Assembly (NCBI GenBank): GCA_026874595.1
Contig: CM049319.1
Span: forward strand, 6,042,601 to 6,106,600
Length of the DNA: 64,000 nucleotides
Reading direction: 5' to 3'
DNA from: Sipunculus nudus
Taxonomy: Eukaryota > Annelida > Sipuncula > Golfingiida > Sipunculidae
Positions 48,744 through 61,882 of this stretch are shown one piece after another. Every line of letters starts with the position of its first letter. The stretch's first letter is position 1. The notes beneath the pieces were generated by a model. It worked only from the letters and a program-made list of their open reading frames with translations, was not told the DNA's origin and did not search any database. Both the position numbers and the translations under genes were made by a program.

Positions 48744-50740
48744 TACCCACGTGATGAGTCTTAATTATACTGGTCACGTATACGTAACACCTTCCTGTCA
48801 ATTCAGATTTCGCTGTACATGGTAACGGATCGATGGTATCGTCCGTACCCGCGTCCCAAAACAACATTTATTTTATCTTTATTTTGCAAATACTAATGTG
48901 ACAGGAAACAAATAGAACAAAGTATTGGAAGAAAACACTCAGAATTTCAAATGATATCAACACGAAACACATGTTCATTGCTTGGTCATAAGGCTTCATG
49001 TTAAATATAGCGTTGACATGTACAGTCCACTGTGTTAAATGGTACTTCTTGAATTTTATACATCTAGAAGGAAAAAACAATCTAGTCAACATAAGTTTTG
49101 ATAAGTTAATGATTCACCATTAAACATAATGAAAGTCCTCCCATCGTGCAGCTAAAGATATTGATTAGGTTTGGACAATAAATAGGATTTGAAATTATCA
49201 CAACAGATAATTTTATTTGCCATAAAGACAAAAAGTTTAACCTTCTTAATTAATCTATGCCTCCCTAATAAAAATATATAAATCATCATTGTAAAATTCT
49301 TATTCCGAGGAACTATTCTTGTTAAAAGTTTGATTTTAAACATGCACATTTACGGTAAGTGTAAACTGATTGATGACTCATGTCATCTGTTGTTCTATGC
49401 ACAGAAGCATGAATCATTACAGTGGTATAAATGTTGGCTTTCAGATTTTTCGATCTACATTATAAATATTCCCATGCTATATACTGAGCTCGAAATGAAT
49501 AATGATACTAATAAGTTTTTATGAAGGAAGACAAAACGCCGAAGTCTTCGTTTCCATTTGCTTGCATTCATTAAGTAGTAGCCACGCAGAGAATATTTTC
49601 GTAAATTTGTGGACCTTTTTTTGGCCTAATAGAGTGCCTTCTATACTTAGTGGAAGGTAATTGACGCTCGGCGTTTGTACACAACTAGTTTAATGTCAGC
49701 CTGCATCATTCTGGGCGCAAAGAACTGTATGTATGCGGGGGTTATAATTTATTGATCATAAGTCACTTTGTGTGTGGCCACACCAGCTGATGAATCTTTT
49801 CTCCCTCCTTCCTTCTTACTAGTAGAATGTATCCTTATCCAAAATACTGCAAAGTCCACCGGAAGGTAACTTAAACAAACTATCAAGAGAAATTACAAAC
49901 GCCCAAAAATGTACGCTATAATCTATCAGACGCCGCAGTAAAGCGCTTATGACTCTTTTATTACTGATAGAGACCTTATGAACACGAGCTCAGTGTCTTT
50001 TGATTAATATTTTACCGACAACCGCAGGCGTTTCTGCAGAACCAAGATGAGCAAGCCACAAAGTAAACATGGGCAGCGCGAAGTCGTCTGCCGTGATCTG
50101 ATTGGTTGCTTTTAATGGATGGCTTACATCATTGAAGGGTCAGTCGTCCCACACGCTGCCACCCGTACCAAGTGACCTCATGTCGATTACATCAGCGAAA
50201 AGAGGGAAAACCCACTGCCTCACACTTATGCTATTGACAAATCGCCTGGAATTTCAGAAGGAATTAACTTTCATACACGATTACCCACTCAAAAATGTTA
50301 TATATATATATAGCAGGAATATTACAAGGAACATTTTATCAAACGCCATAAAAGAAATGAAACTAAAAGTACTTTGATCTGTTTCCATTTTTATCTTTGA
50401 TAAATATATTGATGCCACGTGACAGAATCTGCACGGATTGACCTCTGCCCTTCTTCCCGGGTTAACGCCCACTTAGATATCATCTGATGAGGATTTAGGA
50501 ATGATCCTGTAATAACAAGCATCTTGGCCCTGTAAATGTTTTATCATCTCCACCTTATCTTGAGACCAGTGCCTGGTAATCATGTGAACATGTGCTTCTC
50601 TCATAGCCAGCTGATATCAGTTAATTAACTGCCTGGTGCACAGATGGATTTTTTTTTATCGGTTTATCTTTTTATCGCTTAGCTACAGATATAATACATA
50701 ACTCATGCACTGCACTAAGTTTTAACGATATGCGCAACAC

Positions 50741-50746
<6 letters not shown>

Positions 50747-50771
<25 letters not shown>
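50747..50771. repeat. (GA)n microsatellite
   Basis: About 25 bp of GA. Confidence 0.95.
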
Positions 50772-51568
50772 CATTAGTGCGTCCCTTGACGCCATATGTT
50801 TATTTCTATCTAAATGGTTTAACTGAAGGCAGTTCTTGTGACCTGCTCGCTGGCGCTACCTAGTGTCGTTTAGATCAACCATAATAACTCCACCGAGCCG
50901 TTCCGTCATCTTTCATGAGATCTTGTTCGGGTTGGAAGTGTGTGCGTGTGTGTGCATGTGTGTGTGTGGGGGGGGGGGGGGGTAACCCTATAAAAAATCC
51001 ATAAGAATAGGAAAAAAAGAAACACAATAAAACTGCTATGATAAGACGTTTCTCTAGGTTTGTTCTCTTGCAATGTTTACTGTATCTAATTTCCACATCA
51101 TCGATAAAATGCAATGGCCTCACACCATCACCATTCAAAGGGGATAAATCCGATAGACGCTGAGCATCATGTGCCATTGGTAACTTTTAAATACTCATTT
51201 TTTTTATTTACGCTTCGGTTGTGCTGTAGTCAATACTTGATATCGACATTGACATGTATTGTCGTGTTGTACTGTGTATACGTATGCGCGCCATGTTTAT
51301 CATACCGGTGGTCGTTTTGTTAACTTGGCCGGGACATCGTGGATGACGTGTACCTCTCATCTGGTCACTGAGTGCATTTCCCTGCTGTATACATTCTAGA
51401 GTTTATGACTCATGAACCACACCCTCCTTCGTGCCTCGTGGGCCAATGATTGTGGGGACATATAAGGGCGTCCTCAGCGATACTACCTCTCCACCCAACC
51501 CTCCCCTCCTATCCTCCGTTATAATATCTTTCTGATTTAATTTGATTTTCTCACACACCGATATACAG

Positions 51569-51574
<6 letters not shown>

Positions 51575-51639
<65 letters not shown>
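51575..51639. repeat. (AT)n microsatellite
   Basis: About 65 bp of AT. Confidence 0.95.
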
Positions 51640-51640
<1 letters not shown>

Positions 51641-52013
51641 CTTTCAGGAACGAGGGTGTAAGCGTCTGTGAGGCTCGAATGCTCACTCGGACGCTCGGTT
51701 TTTGGGGTCCAAGCGTAAGACAGACGCGTGAAATTTCGCTCTGTTGACCAATTTGGCTCTTGCAAAAGTTACATAGAAAACACACTGTTATGTAAAAACT
51801 GTGCTTCCAACTAACCCTAAGTTTTCACTCAATTCACTTAATCATAAATTTTCTGGTAATAAAATGAAACGGAACTCACGTAAATAACAAAAAATAAATT
51901 TGAACAAAAAAAAAACTTCTAAATTTCCTAATTCCCTTATATAGTGCGCCAAGATTTTGTCCGGAGCGTCCTGAAATCTTCAAATTTTCTTTCTATAGTG
52001 AAAGCCCTGAATC

Positions 52014-52018
<5 letters not shown>

Positions 52019-52090
<72 letters not shown>

Positions 52091-52108
52091 ATACATGTAT
52101 ATATATAA
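52019..52108. repeat. (AT)n microsatellite
   Basis: About 60 bp of TA, a TT break, then further AT with a TACATGTA interruption. Confidence 0.95.
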
Positions 52109-52313
52109 AATCAAAATAATACATTAAGGTTCAATACATCACAGGGAAAGTGCTCTACCGTACGGGGAGCATTAAAAATATTATTATACTATGTGTATAG
52201 TTTCATAGTAAATTCACACATGATCATTTCAGTTTATACCTGAAGAGTGGTCCGGCTGGCAAGCTGAACTCACGAAACTGTACTGTAGTACATTATGAAA
52301 TAAAGCTAACTAT

Positions 52314-52381
<68 letters not shown>
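52314..52381. repeat. (CA)n-(TA)n microsatellite
   Basis: Short CA run leading into about 56 bp of TA. Confidence 0.95.
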
Positions 52382-52384
<3 letters not shown>

Positions 52385-52696
52385 CGCTTTCCCTTGCCCC
52401 GACAAAATATTCCAAGGGATATGTAATTATGGCAGTAAAAAACTACAGTAAAAATACGGCTGCTAATACTAGTATATACTCACGGTATGACATCACTTAA
52501 TACTGAACATGTGAGAGTTAATAATCACAGGTATGACTCACAGTCAAGTATAAGACATATGGCCATCCAGGGTTCACTTAATCCCAGGGTTTAGAGAAAA
52601 ATTTAACCAATTACTAACAGTTACTAGATGACTCCCAAAGCGTATATACTCACCCGATTGGCAATACAAGTAAAGTAATACTTACCCAGGGAAATA

Positions 52697-52774
52697 ATAA
52701 TAATAATTATGATAATACTTATTATAATAATAATTATTATTATATTATTATTATATAATTATTATGATAATACT

Positions 52775-52829
<55 letters not shown>

Positions 52830-52830
52830 T

Positions 52831-52887
<57 letters not shown>

Positions 52888-52888
52888 T

Positions 52889-52986
<98 letters not shown>

Positions 52987-52987
52987 C
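52697..52987. repeat. (AAT)n to (ATT)n palindromic microsatellite
   Basis: AAT units, with two AAAATTT interruptions, switch to ATT units at about 52,931. The two arms of roughly 40-55 bp are perfect inverted repeats with almost no loop. Confidence 0.9.
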
Positions 52988-53534
52988 ATAAAAATCCTCA
53001 CATTAAACAATTTTTATTAGAATTTATTTTGTTTATGGTTCACTTTTATTACACCACGTTGGAGCATTGCTTTAAACAAAGTAAGTGACTTCTGACGATA
53101 ATGTGAAATTATTACATGCAATATTATATAACGCTTACCCCTGTCATCAAAGGCTAATTATGGACTGCCAGGCAGATTATACCACTTTGGATAAAAGTTG
53201 TGATAAGCTGTGGTAACGAGAACTGTGCAACCGATTGCCGTGTTCCTGTACCCATCTAAGGTCAATTAGTGTATACAAACAATTTGTGTATGGTCAGGTT
53301 TAGATCAATATAAAAAAACTAGAGCGTACCATGGCTTAGCTCTCGTGTGTGCGTCACTGATGTTTAAACACCTGGATAGTACTGATGATGTGGTAATATG
53401 TGCATATGATTCATGCGGATGTAGTATATTGTAAAAGGGAGTACTGTTAAAGGTTTCGAAAGACAAAAGGTATTGTTGATATAGGTTGGTTTGGGTGCTT
53501 TTATATTTGGACGTGTGTGCAGTTCCACAGCCTG

Positions 53535-53536
<2 letters not shown>

Positions 53537-53586
<50 letters not shown>
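53537..53586. repeat. (TA)n microsatellite
   Basis: About 50 bp of TA. Confidence 0.95.
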
Positions 53587-53589
<3 letters not shown>

Positions 53590-53792
53590 GGTTCCGCCCA
53601 TAGGCATGGGCACGCTTTCCATGTTAAAATTTAGACTTCACCAAAGGTCGTTAATTAAAAGATAATTATAATTAACATATAACTATATCTTTTGTCTTTG
53701 TTCCCTGACTGATAAACCAAACAATATTTATTTTTTTTTTTGTTCCGTTGATGTCCAGGTATTTATACAAACCAATGGACACCATGGGGGTA

Positions 53793-53800
53793 TGACGTCA
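53793..53800. promoter_or_regulatory. Perfect CRE palindrome TGACGTCA
   Basis: Within GTATGACGTCATTCA, 131 bp before the next CRE. Confidence 0.4.
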
Positions 53801-53871
53801 TTCATGTTTCTAGAATTACTAATAATGAACAATGCAGTGGTCCAGCCGTCATTACGGCGTCCTCTGTACTT

Positions 53872-54064
53872 TTAATGATGTTAGTGTGTGGCGGTAACAT
53901 AAACCTACACCCACGTGACCTTATGACGTCACGGATGGTACTAGAAAATCTAAAAATAAGCAACATGAGACTCCACATGAAAGGATAAAGTCTGGCCTAT
54001 GGTTAATGATGTTAAAGACGGCGGTAACCCAGACCTGCACCTCGATGGCCACGTGACGTTTTAG
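53872..54064 (+). repeat. Diverged direct duplication, about 131-bp period
   Basis: TTAATGATGTTA, GGCGGTAAC, (A)CCTxCACC and CACGTGAC appear in the same order from 53,872 and again from 54,003. Both copies end in an E-box CACGTG. Confidence 0.6.
53924..53931. promoter_or_regulatory. Perfect CRE palindrome TGACGTCA
   Basis: Within CACGTGACCTTATGACGTCACG, so an E-box CACGTG and the CRE are 7 bases apart. Confidence 0.45.
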
Positions 54065-56154
54065 ATGGTCTTTACAGCGGTCATAGTACGTACATGTCAA
54101 TAATGTGGGTATTCTTTTTACACAGACACACTCGTTCCTCTCGTTCAAAAGATATTCATTTCACTGTGTGGTGATTCAAGAACATCCGTACAATAATGTG
54201 TTAATTTTAACGTGTAAGACGCATATGTGGTGCATCATACAACAACATTACTACATTAATATGGGTAGTTATTTTAACAAACAGATACAAGAATATTCCG
54301 GAATAGGGTTTTTCATTTTTCCGCGTAGTAATACAGGAACAATTTTAACAACGTTTGTCATGATTTCCCTGCGCTGGGATACGGGTAAACAATGCAGCCT
54401 CGTTCTCAGGAACGGAGGAATGGAGTAAGCAGTGTAAGCTGCAATACGTTGCCTAAGCTGGTGGTTAAGTTATTCTTTAGTTCCTTAATTTTATAAATGA
54501 GGATTTCACATGGGAAACTTTGAATATAACAATATTAACCAACTTAATTTAAGTAAAACAGTATGAACTAATAGCCACCCTTTACACAGACTTTACCCAT
54601 TAAGTTAAGGACATGTTTTAACATTAAAATTCACGTCGTAGAGAATGACATTACTCAGACACATAAACAAGGAACACATAAACATTGGGAAATTGTAACT
54701 CAGAATAAAAAAAATCTGACATCTGGCTGATTGAATCTTTAAACCAAACAGCTGTGTATTCCCTCGCTTTCAGTCTCAAGATTAAGTAGTAACGGTTTAA
54801 TCAGCGTTTTGTTGTCAGTTGCCTGAAAAAAAATGAAAAGTTCATTTTAATAAACGTAACACGCAAATTTCAACAGTGCTATAAAACCATACTTTAACAC
54901 AGACCATGGAAAAAAGGCAAAGAATTCTTTACCAAGCATGGAGATTAGTTACGCCCGGTAAATTGAGTAATAAATCAGAGATGCTTGTACAGTAAGCGAG
55001 TTCCAAATAAAATCCCATAAATCTGTCTCTGCTCTTCTTTTAGCTGTCACAATATAACAATACATGTACCACTGGGTGTCTGTAGAAAAAACCTCAGTTG
55101 TGACACAGGGATTCTTCGGTTGTTTCTAGTTTCTTTTACATATCTGCAATCTGTGCAAGTAAGTCAAAAGTTTATAAAGACCTGCAAACCGTTAATACCG
55201 CTGCTCTCGTGTGTGAAGGCAGTAAATGACTGCCTGCTTGAAAAACTGCAGGCAAACAACTAGTGCCCCATAGCGTCCAGCCTGACCAGCCTATTCATTG
55301 AACACAGCAGTGTGGGCACTGGACATAGTGTTTTTAATTTCCGATCATCCTGATACTTATTATTCATCATATTTATTTTTCCGTGCTAAACCATAATGCA
55401 GAACATGAAAAGACATAAGAAAATTCTGCATTCGGTACAGTTTGCATTAGAGTGTGATCTTGATGATATAACGGGAAACTTACACAGGGTCTTTATTATT
55501 GATAAACATCATATTTTGCAAGTTTCCTTGAATTATGATACATTTTGGTACGAAACAATTGTAACCTCGTATTTATTTAATGATCATATTAATTAAAGAG
55601 ATTCCAAAGAGCGTATAAACTAACAAAGTGGGGACTATCAGTTTCGTCCGTGTTAATGAGTGGCCGGCTGAATCACGCTTGCCTGCACAAACAAGCTTTC
55701 GGCTGCGCCAGCCGGTCGTTTTTCTCCTCCATCTACACGAGAAGCTGCATTAGCGATATCCCGTATTAAAAGAAGGTTGAAAACAGTCCGAATGTACACA
55801 TCTGATTTAACAAAGCCTGATAGACTGATACCCGCATTATAAATTTCATAAGCTTCGCTTGCCTCTTGATTTCGATTGAATCTTCATTTTCAACAACGTA
55901 CCTGTGTTTTCAATTTACCTAAGATGGGTGTTCTCTGTGTCCTGACAAAAACTTATAGGTTTGGAACCATGCGTAACAGCTTATCTTTATTTTTTTTAAA
56001 AATCTTTACAGTTACCAACGTTCAAATCTTTTTTTTCTCGCTAAAAATGTCCATACGAATGGAGACCTTACATTTCCAGAACGATATTGGCCAGACTTTG
56101 TGTACAGTTTAAAAGAACCATCCACATTATAGTGAACAGTAAGGCAAACCAAGT

Positions 56155-56359
56155 GGTATGGTTCTCAGGCACTGCCCGCTTCAATTTTAATCCCCGCATC
56201 AAATATTTTGATTTTAATTTATATCTTTCAGGAAGATAATACAATTTTGATAAGAATTCCTTAGCTATGTAGTGTTTGTACCTGTTTAGCAGAAAAAAAT
56301 TGTTATTTTCATGTCTTTCCCTGATCATACCACATTTCCATCGAATCATAAAAAGAAAA

Positions 56360-56399
<40 letters not shown>

Positions 56400-56442
56400 C
56401 CCGCCCCCACTGATTTGTGAAAAAGTGTCTGAGAACCATACC
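56155..56442 (+). mobile_element. 288-bp terminal-inverted-repeat element (unclassified MITE)
   Basis: GGTATGGTTCTCAGGCACT at 56,155-56,173 and its complement AGTGTCTGAGAACCATACC at 56,424-56,442 match at 18 of 19 positions. The interior has no coding frame and a 35-A run at about 56,362-56,396. No clear target duplication, so the superfamily is not assigned. Confidence 0.7.
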
Positions 56443-57201
56443 TTTTTTTGGCCTACGGTAAAAATAAAACTTGCAATAATGTCTGGCTTTTTTTGTTTAA
56501 TAACATTATATGCTTTATGGTATTACCGAATATCTACGGTATCACCAGAGGGTGTCACGTATGCATGTGTGTGAAGAACGGCCATGATGGAATGAACTGG
56601 GAAATTGATTCTTGTATTTAATGTAAGAATTATTTTCTATTAAAAACAATTCCATCGCAAAGTTTGTAGACACAGAAAAATAGAGTTGCACCCCTGTGAT
56701 TACATGAAGAGAATTAATGATATCGTCCATACTTTGGTATCGTGAGTACAATGAATTTCAGGTACTTTTCATGAATTAAAGATGGACTGAACAAATTATA
56801 TAAATGGAACTTTAACGTTTTACCAATATATGTTCATTTATGAATGTGTTAAAGCCAAAGACCTTGCAGGTTTTCTAATTTCTAATATAATCTACCACTT
56901 CGGTCATTTCAACCGGTTTAACCGGTGTAGTATATTAGTTATTTAATTATCACGGAAAAAAAAACAGTGAAATGACAATGAGTTTACTCCATCACTTAAA
57001 ATAACCTGGTTATACTAAAAACGACCATAGAGGGTCGTGGTTCAGATAAACATCAACTGTCATGTTGACGCATCCTGCCGGTGAATGCTTAGGTCAACGA
57101 GTGTATATCAGCAACTTTGAACACGGCCAGGTTTGTATTAAGACAATAAAAAAAAACACTGCTTGGTATTGTCGGGGTTGCCCTGCTTGTGAGTCAAAGA
57201 T

Positions 57202-57204
<3 letters not shown>

Positions 57205-57244
<40 letters not shown>
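57205..57244. repeat. (TA)n microsatellite
   Basis: About 40 bp of TA followed by TATG and TATT units. Confidence 0.95.
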
Positions 57245-57250
<6 letters not shown>

Positions 57251-58315
57251 TATGTATGTATGTATTTATTTATTTAAATATATTACAACAGCATAGCTCA
57301 TTAAGCCCGTGTTTTTTTTTCAATGAGGTCCTGCAACAATTTAAAACATGAGATCAAATAAATAGAAAAGACATAACGGCACGAGTACAGTATGAGGATA
57401 GGGGATATACATGTATGTGTGCGTGCTGGTAGTGGTTGTTTTTGTACATATAATTCAGTCGGACAAATGTATTATAAAAGAGAACATTATTAAAGGATAA
57501 ACTAAATTGACAACAGTGTATGTAATACAGTTAAAAAATTTTAAAAAATGTTAATATACGATATGACAGGTATTGATTTGATGATTTAATGTTTCCGGTG
57601 CAAGTGTGTATGGGTGCACGTGTATGAGCACATTACTGTAGTTACTAGTATAGAAACAAGTGAGTCAGATGCCTTCCCTGAAAAAATAATTATTAAATGA
57701 TTTATGGAAAAATTAGCTCACGATTAGTACTAATAAAACAGCTAACGTGCGTTATATAAATATAGATGTACGGCATGTAGACGCCAAATCGGAAACCCCA
57801 GTCGGCTCTTTATAGCCTTGTAACCCTTTCCCCGTTCGGTTAATGTTATATGTACTCCCTAGCGTATCAGATAATATTACAGGACCGTTCAAATAACCAT
57901 TTTTTATATTCCTTGTTTTAGGGGTCGAACCTCTTTTTTTTTGCGGCGAGTAAAAGGAAAACCACTTTTATTATTACTATCTCCCACTTAGCGTAATGGA
58001 AGCATTATAAGTTTTAGTTAAGTTTCTCTGGTATCATTAGAAAAGAAAAAAAATATTTGTATATAACATGGTTCTTACCTGCCCGGTGGTTCAATAGATA
58101 AGTTATTTACAAGTATAACTTCCTTTAATATTCAAAAAAGGACTGTAAAAACTTTTTGTATTTAAGGATCTGCAAATGTAATTTATTGTACTCGCCACTG
58201 AATATGTCCTCGATTTGTTCAAAATGGGTCCGACAATTTGATGTCATATGACATCATTTAAGTTTTTAGAAAGATTAATAAAGAAAAAAAAAAGTTGTCC
58301 TTTAGTCAATATATA

Positions 58316-58493
58316 CGGTGGAACCCCCGCCTCGTTACCACCCCACAATTATGAACACCCCCACAATTATACCAACTTTTTTGGCCCCGAATATATGATC
58401 CAGGTAACTTAGAATTTCACAAATACGACCACACCCTAAATTACGACCACTTTGGTCAGTCCCAAAGGTGATCGTTATTATGGGATTCAATTT
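58316..58493 (+). mobile_element. Degenerate pogo-like MITE
   Basis: Starts TA-CGGTGGAACCCCCGCC with CGTTACCACC, and ends GGTGATCGTTATTATGGGAT then TCAA. The ends are inverted but poorly conserved (GGAACCCCC against TGAATCCC). ACGACCAC motifs repeat inside. Confidence 0.5.
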
Positions 58494-58540
58494 ACAGCGC
58501 CAGTTCGTGCGTAGAGGTTACAAAAACCAACGAGTCCTAA

Positions 58541-58548
58541 TGACGTCA
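58541..58548. promoter_or_regulatory. Perfect CRE palindrome TGACGTCA
   Basis: Within CCTAATGACGTCATGG. Confidence 0.4.
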
Positions 58549-59119
58549 TGGATTTCCTGGAAGAGGTAAAAGTTATCAAAACAACTGTCCGCGTGGCATG
58601 CTTCACTGTGTCCGGTTCACGGTTATTATGTTAATAGTGACGAATAGATGAAGGTAATTACACTCATATAATAATATCATTTCTGGTATAATAATTGGTC
58701 CGATAAAAACTCATAAATTATATACTCAGTAACTGCTTGCTGACGCAATTAGCGTCATGGCCAGCATTACTCAATAATTGGACAATAATGAGTAAGATGA
58801 GAGATTAATAATACAAGCGAAAAATAGCAAAACAACATTAGGAATATCCTCGGTTTAAAAATACGAGGCTGAACTAAGTGAATTCCAGGGCCTTGTTAGG
58901 TTAGATTAGTGCTCAGGTCAAATAAGCTGTATCCAACACTGTTGCTCTTCTTGTTCAATGTTACGTAGTAACTAGGCTTACACTTTGAAATTTACAGGGG
59001 AGTGTGCCTTGCGCTCCCATCAATGTCTTCCTGTATTTTCAAGTATGTTTGCTTATGTTCACCGGTCAACCCGTCAATAGGTAATTTTTTTATATATTAT
59101 TTGGAAAATGACGAATAAT

Positions 59120-59540
59120 ATTTCGGACTCATTTAATGTTCTCTTGGGTCCTCTTCAAATTTGAGGGGCCTATTATGATATTTAACGTATGTCAACTTAA
59201 GAAAATCCCTTGAACCGTTCATAAAAAGTAAAAAAACACCATTCCAACCACACACTGTCTGTTCATTGTGTTTATATCCACATGTTTACAGCCTGTGGGG
59301 GGGGGGGGGGGCTGTCAAAATAATCAAAACACATTCAACAAGTACATCTGGTGGCAAGTAAGACGGACCAGAGTTTTCCAAAGGGCATTTTTACAACTTA
59401 GGACCTTTCAACTTCTGCATATAGGCAGCTTACCATCTTAGGTGACATAGTTTTTCCATTTGTCAACATTACTTTGTTTACTAACAACTTGTTTGTATAC
59501 AAGCTCATACATCAGCCACAGAGGTGTTATGGAAACTTTT
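59120..59540 (+). repeat. Dispersed repeat, copy 2 (paralogue of 1,895-2,270)
   Basis: Contains AAATCCCTTGAACC, ACCACACACTGTCTGTTC, a poly-G run near 59,298-59,312, CAAAATAATCAAAACACATT, TTTGTCAACA and CTTTGTTTACT in the same order as copy 1. Confidence 0.65.
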
Positions 59541-60176
59541 CCGTACAAGAATTACCTCGTGTTCATTGGATATGTACGCAGTAAACACGACATCACAATA
59601 ATTGTGTAGATAAGGTAGGTGCATTGCTAGCTTTAAGATGACGGAAGTAAACTTGAATAATTCATACAATCCTGGATATAAAGCGTCTACATTATTGTAC
59701 GATAAATACGAGAACACGGAACAATCACGAAACACTGAAAATGGATAAAAATCACGAAAGTTTAACCTCCCGAATGTGAGAGGCTAATAGTAAGCTGGTA
59801 ACAAAATAGACAGTAATACGTTCTTGTTTCGAGGATTTTAAAGGTACTTACATAGGCGCTTGAATCCCCTTAATATGTATATATTACCTCAATAAAGATC
59901 GAGATAATAAAATGTCAAAATATCCATCAGTGTTATATGATATGTGTATTATAAACATATTAATAATAGATATTTACTATTACTAGTTATTATTAGTTGA
60001 CAGAAGGATATATTTCTGTATTGCAGTAGTTATATGATCACAAAAGGCTTTGTATTTAAGTATTCATTTAAGGATCCACAAAAGGCATCATATTTAGGAT
60101 AAAAGCGCCCTTGGTACAGATTTTCATAGATCCGTGATGAAATCGATATGACATTATAGAAGACACGCCGTGGTTA

Positions 60177-60184
60177 TGACGTCA
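60177..60184. promoter_or_regulatory. Perfect CRE palindrome TGACGTCA
   Basis: Within GGTTATGACGTCATTG. Confidence 0.4.
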
Positions 60185-60558
60185 TTGTGGTCGACAAAGT
60201 GACGTAAGCATGCATTAAAAACAATGAGTAATCCAGGCACCGCAAGCAACCCATTAGCCATACAGTCATACATCAACGATTCGGCAAGGCGTGAATACAA
60301 GACTGAGTAGGCATTGTATCTGTTTATATCAGCAAACATACCATTTTTAATATTTTATTTTGATTTGGCGTAACATTATCATTATCTTTTTATGGACAAA
60401 TGTTGAGGGATGTCACACAATGAACATTTAGTAACTGTTAGTCGGTTATGCCTCCATTTTGATTATAGATAGCTGATTAACAGGCTGTCGCCGGTAATGT
60501 TTATAATACGGTGAATGTGTGTTTAAATATGTATTATTTTATATGTATTAATGTATGT

Positions 60559-60603
<45 letters not shown>
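60559..60603. repeat. (AC)n-(AT)n microsatellite
   Basis: ACACAC leading into TATATA. Confidence 0.95.
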
Positions 60604-60607
<4 letters not shown>

Positions 60608-60747
60608 CTAGTTATAACTAAACTAAGTTTTCTGCAGGCATTTCATGAAATTAGTTTAGTTCTTTCTATCCAACATAGAAATGCTCTGGTCACCCATCGA
60701 GCACTCCGCCATCAGTTTTTGCAACAAATGATGACTATATACAATTG

Positions 60748-60748
<1 letters not shown>

Positions 60749-60797
<49 letters not shown>

Positions 60798-60798
60798 T

Positions 60799-60841
<43 letters not shown>
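60749..60841. repeat. (TA)n-(GA)n microsatellite
   Basis: TA run with two interruptions, then about 40 bp of GA from 60,802. Confidence 0.95.
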
Positions 60842-60843
<2 letters not shown>

Positions 60844-61882
60844 GTGAGAGCGGGACGAGGTAAAGTCATTGATGTGCTCATCGCTGACATAAAACCAAAT
60901 AACTATTTATCAAAATAACTTGATCCAAGTCATCCCGTAAGGTACCCAGACACTGGAAGAGGGAAATAAAATTGAAGGGTCATGTGATGTAACCACGGAT
61001 ACTTAAATGTCATCCAGTGCATTGCGCTTTGTCACCCGGTTGAATCATTTGAAAACAGTGTTTGTGGTTAAATGTCCCATGTTTCCCCTTCAGATTTCAT
61101 GAACGGTTTAACATTTCAGGTTATTACTGTGTACTTATTATCCAAGTTTTCTTCCGAGTGATAAACTTTAAATCAGGTGCAGTGTGGGTACAATTTGAAA
61201 AGTAAAGGGAGGGAATCTGCTTTTAATAATAGAAACATTATGAAAAATTAAATTTGATACATTTATTGACTAAATATCCCTATTGATATCGTTTATGATT
61301 TATCATACATTTAGGACTTAGTATTTAAGAATGCACATTAATTTCACATTTCGTTTCTGGCTTTGTATAATTTCAGGTTAATGCCGGGTTCCATCTGATA
61401 TGATAACTTTTAACTTTTCTCTTCCTTGTTTGCTATGGTTACATGTCAGTTTCAATAAGAAGAAACTCTCAGCAGTGGTTGTTTTTATCTTAACAAAATG
61501 TTGGTAACTGCAGTCAGAATACGCACCCAACCTTTTTTATGCATAATAACTACGTATATAGCTTAAGCAGCTTCTTAGGCATGGTCAGAAATATTTTAGG
61601 AAATTTCATGTAAAATTTTTATATATGGCGATTACCTGCGATAAGTTTGCAACGCTGCTGTCACCGATGTTTTGTGCCCGGAGTGATTTGTACGTGTATA
61701 AAAGGTTTCGAAAGAAGAAGTTCCAGGACCAAACAGCTATAAATGTATCACAAATAATTACTATTTCATTGCACATATCAGCAGTTAAATAAGGAAATAC
61801 ACATGTAATGATTTCATAATGCGCATAGAAATCAATAATCTGGTCATTTGAAACTCTGACAGGAGTACGTTAATGTCTTTAA

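Larger units (their letters stand above)
48391..51574. other. Intergenic DNA
   Basis: No recognised gene. One CRE at 48,736-48,743, a (GA)n at 50,747-50,771 and a poly-G run near 50,968-50,982. Confidence 0.45.
52988..57204. other. Intergenic DNA
   Basis: No recognised gene. Contains an (AT)n, two CREs, a diverged duplication of about 131-bp period and a 288-bp TIR element, listed separately. Confidence 0.45.
57254..60558. other. Intergenic DNA
   Basis: No recognised gene apart from the repeats listed. A ninth CRE lies at 60,177-60,184. Confidence 0.45.

Noticed and set aside
51403-51785. YIYIYI-containing minus-strand proteins of 82-120 codons
   Set aside because: They are translations of an AT microsatellite; similar artefacts occur at 873-1,061, 53,305-53,622, 57,062-57,247 and 62,457-62,654.
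60551-60847. 98-codon frame ending in RERERE
   Set aside because: Made of TA and GA microsatellites.
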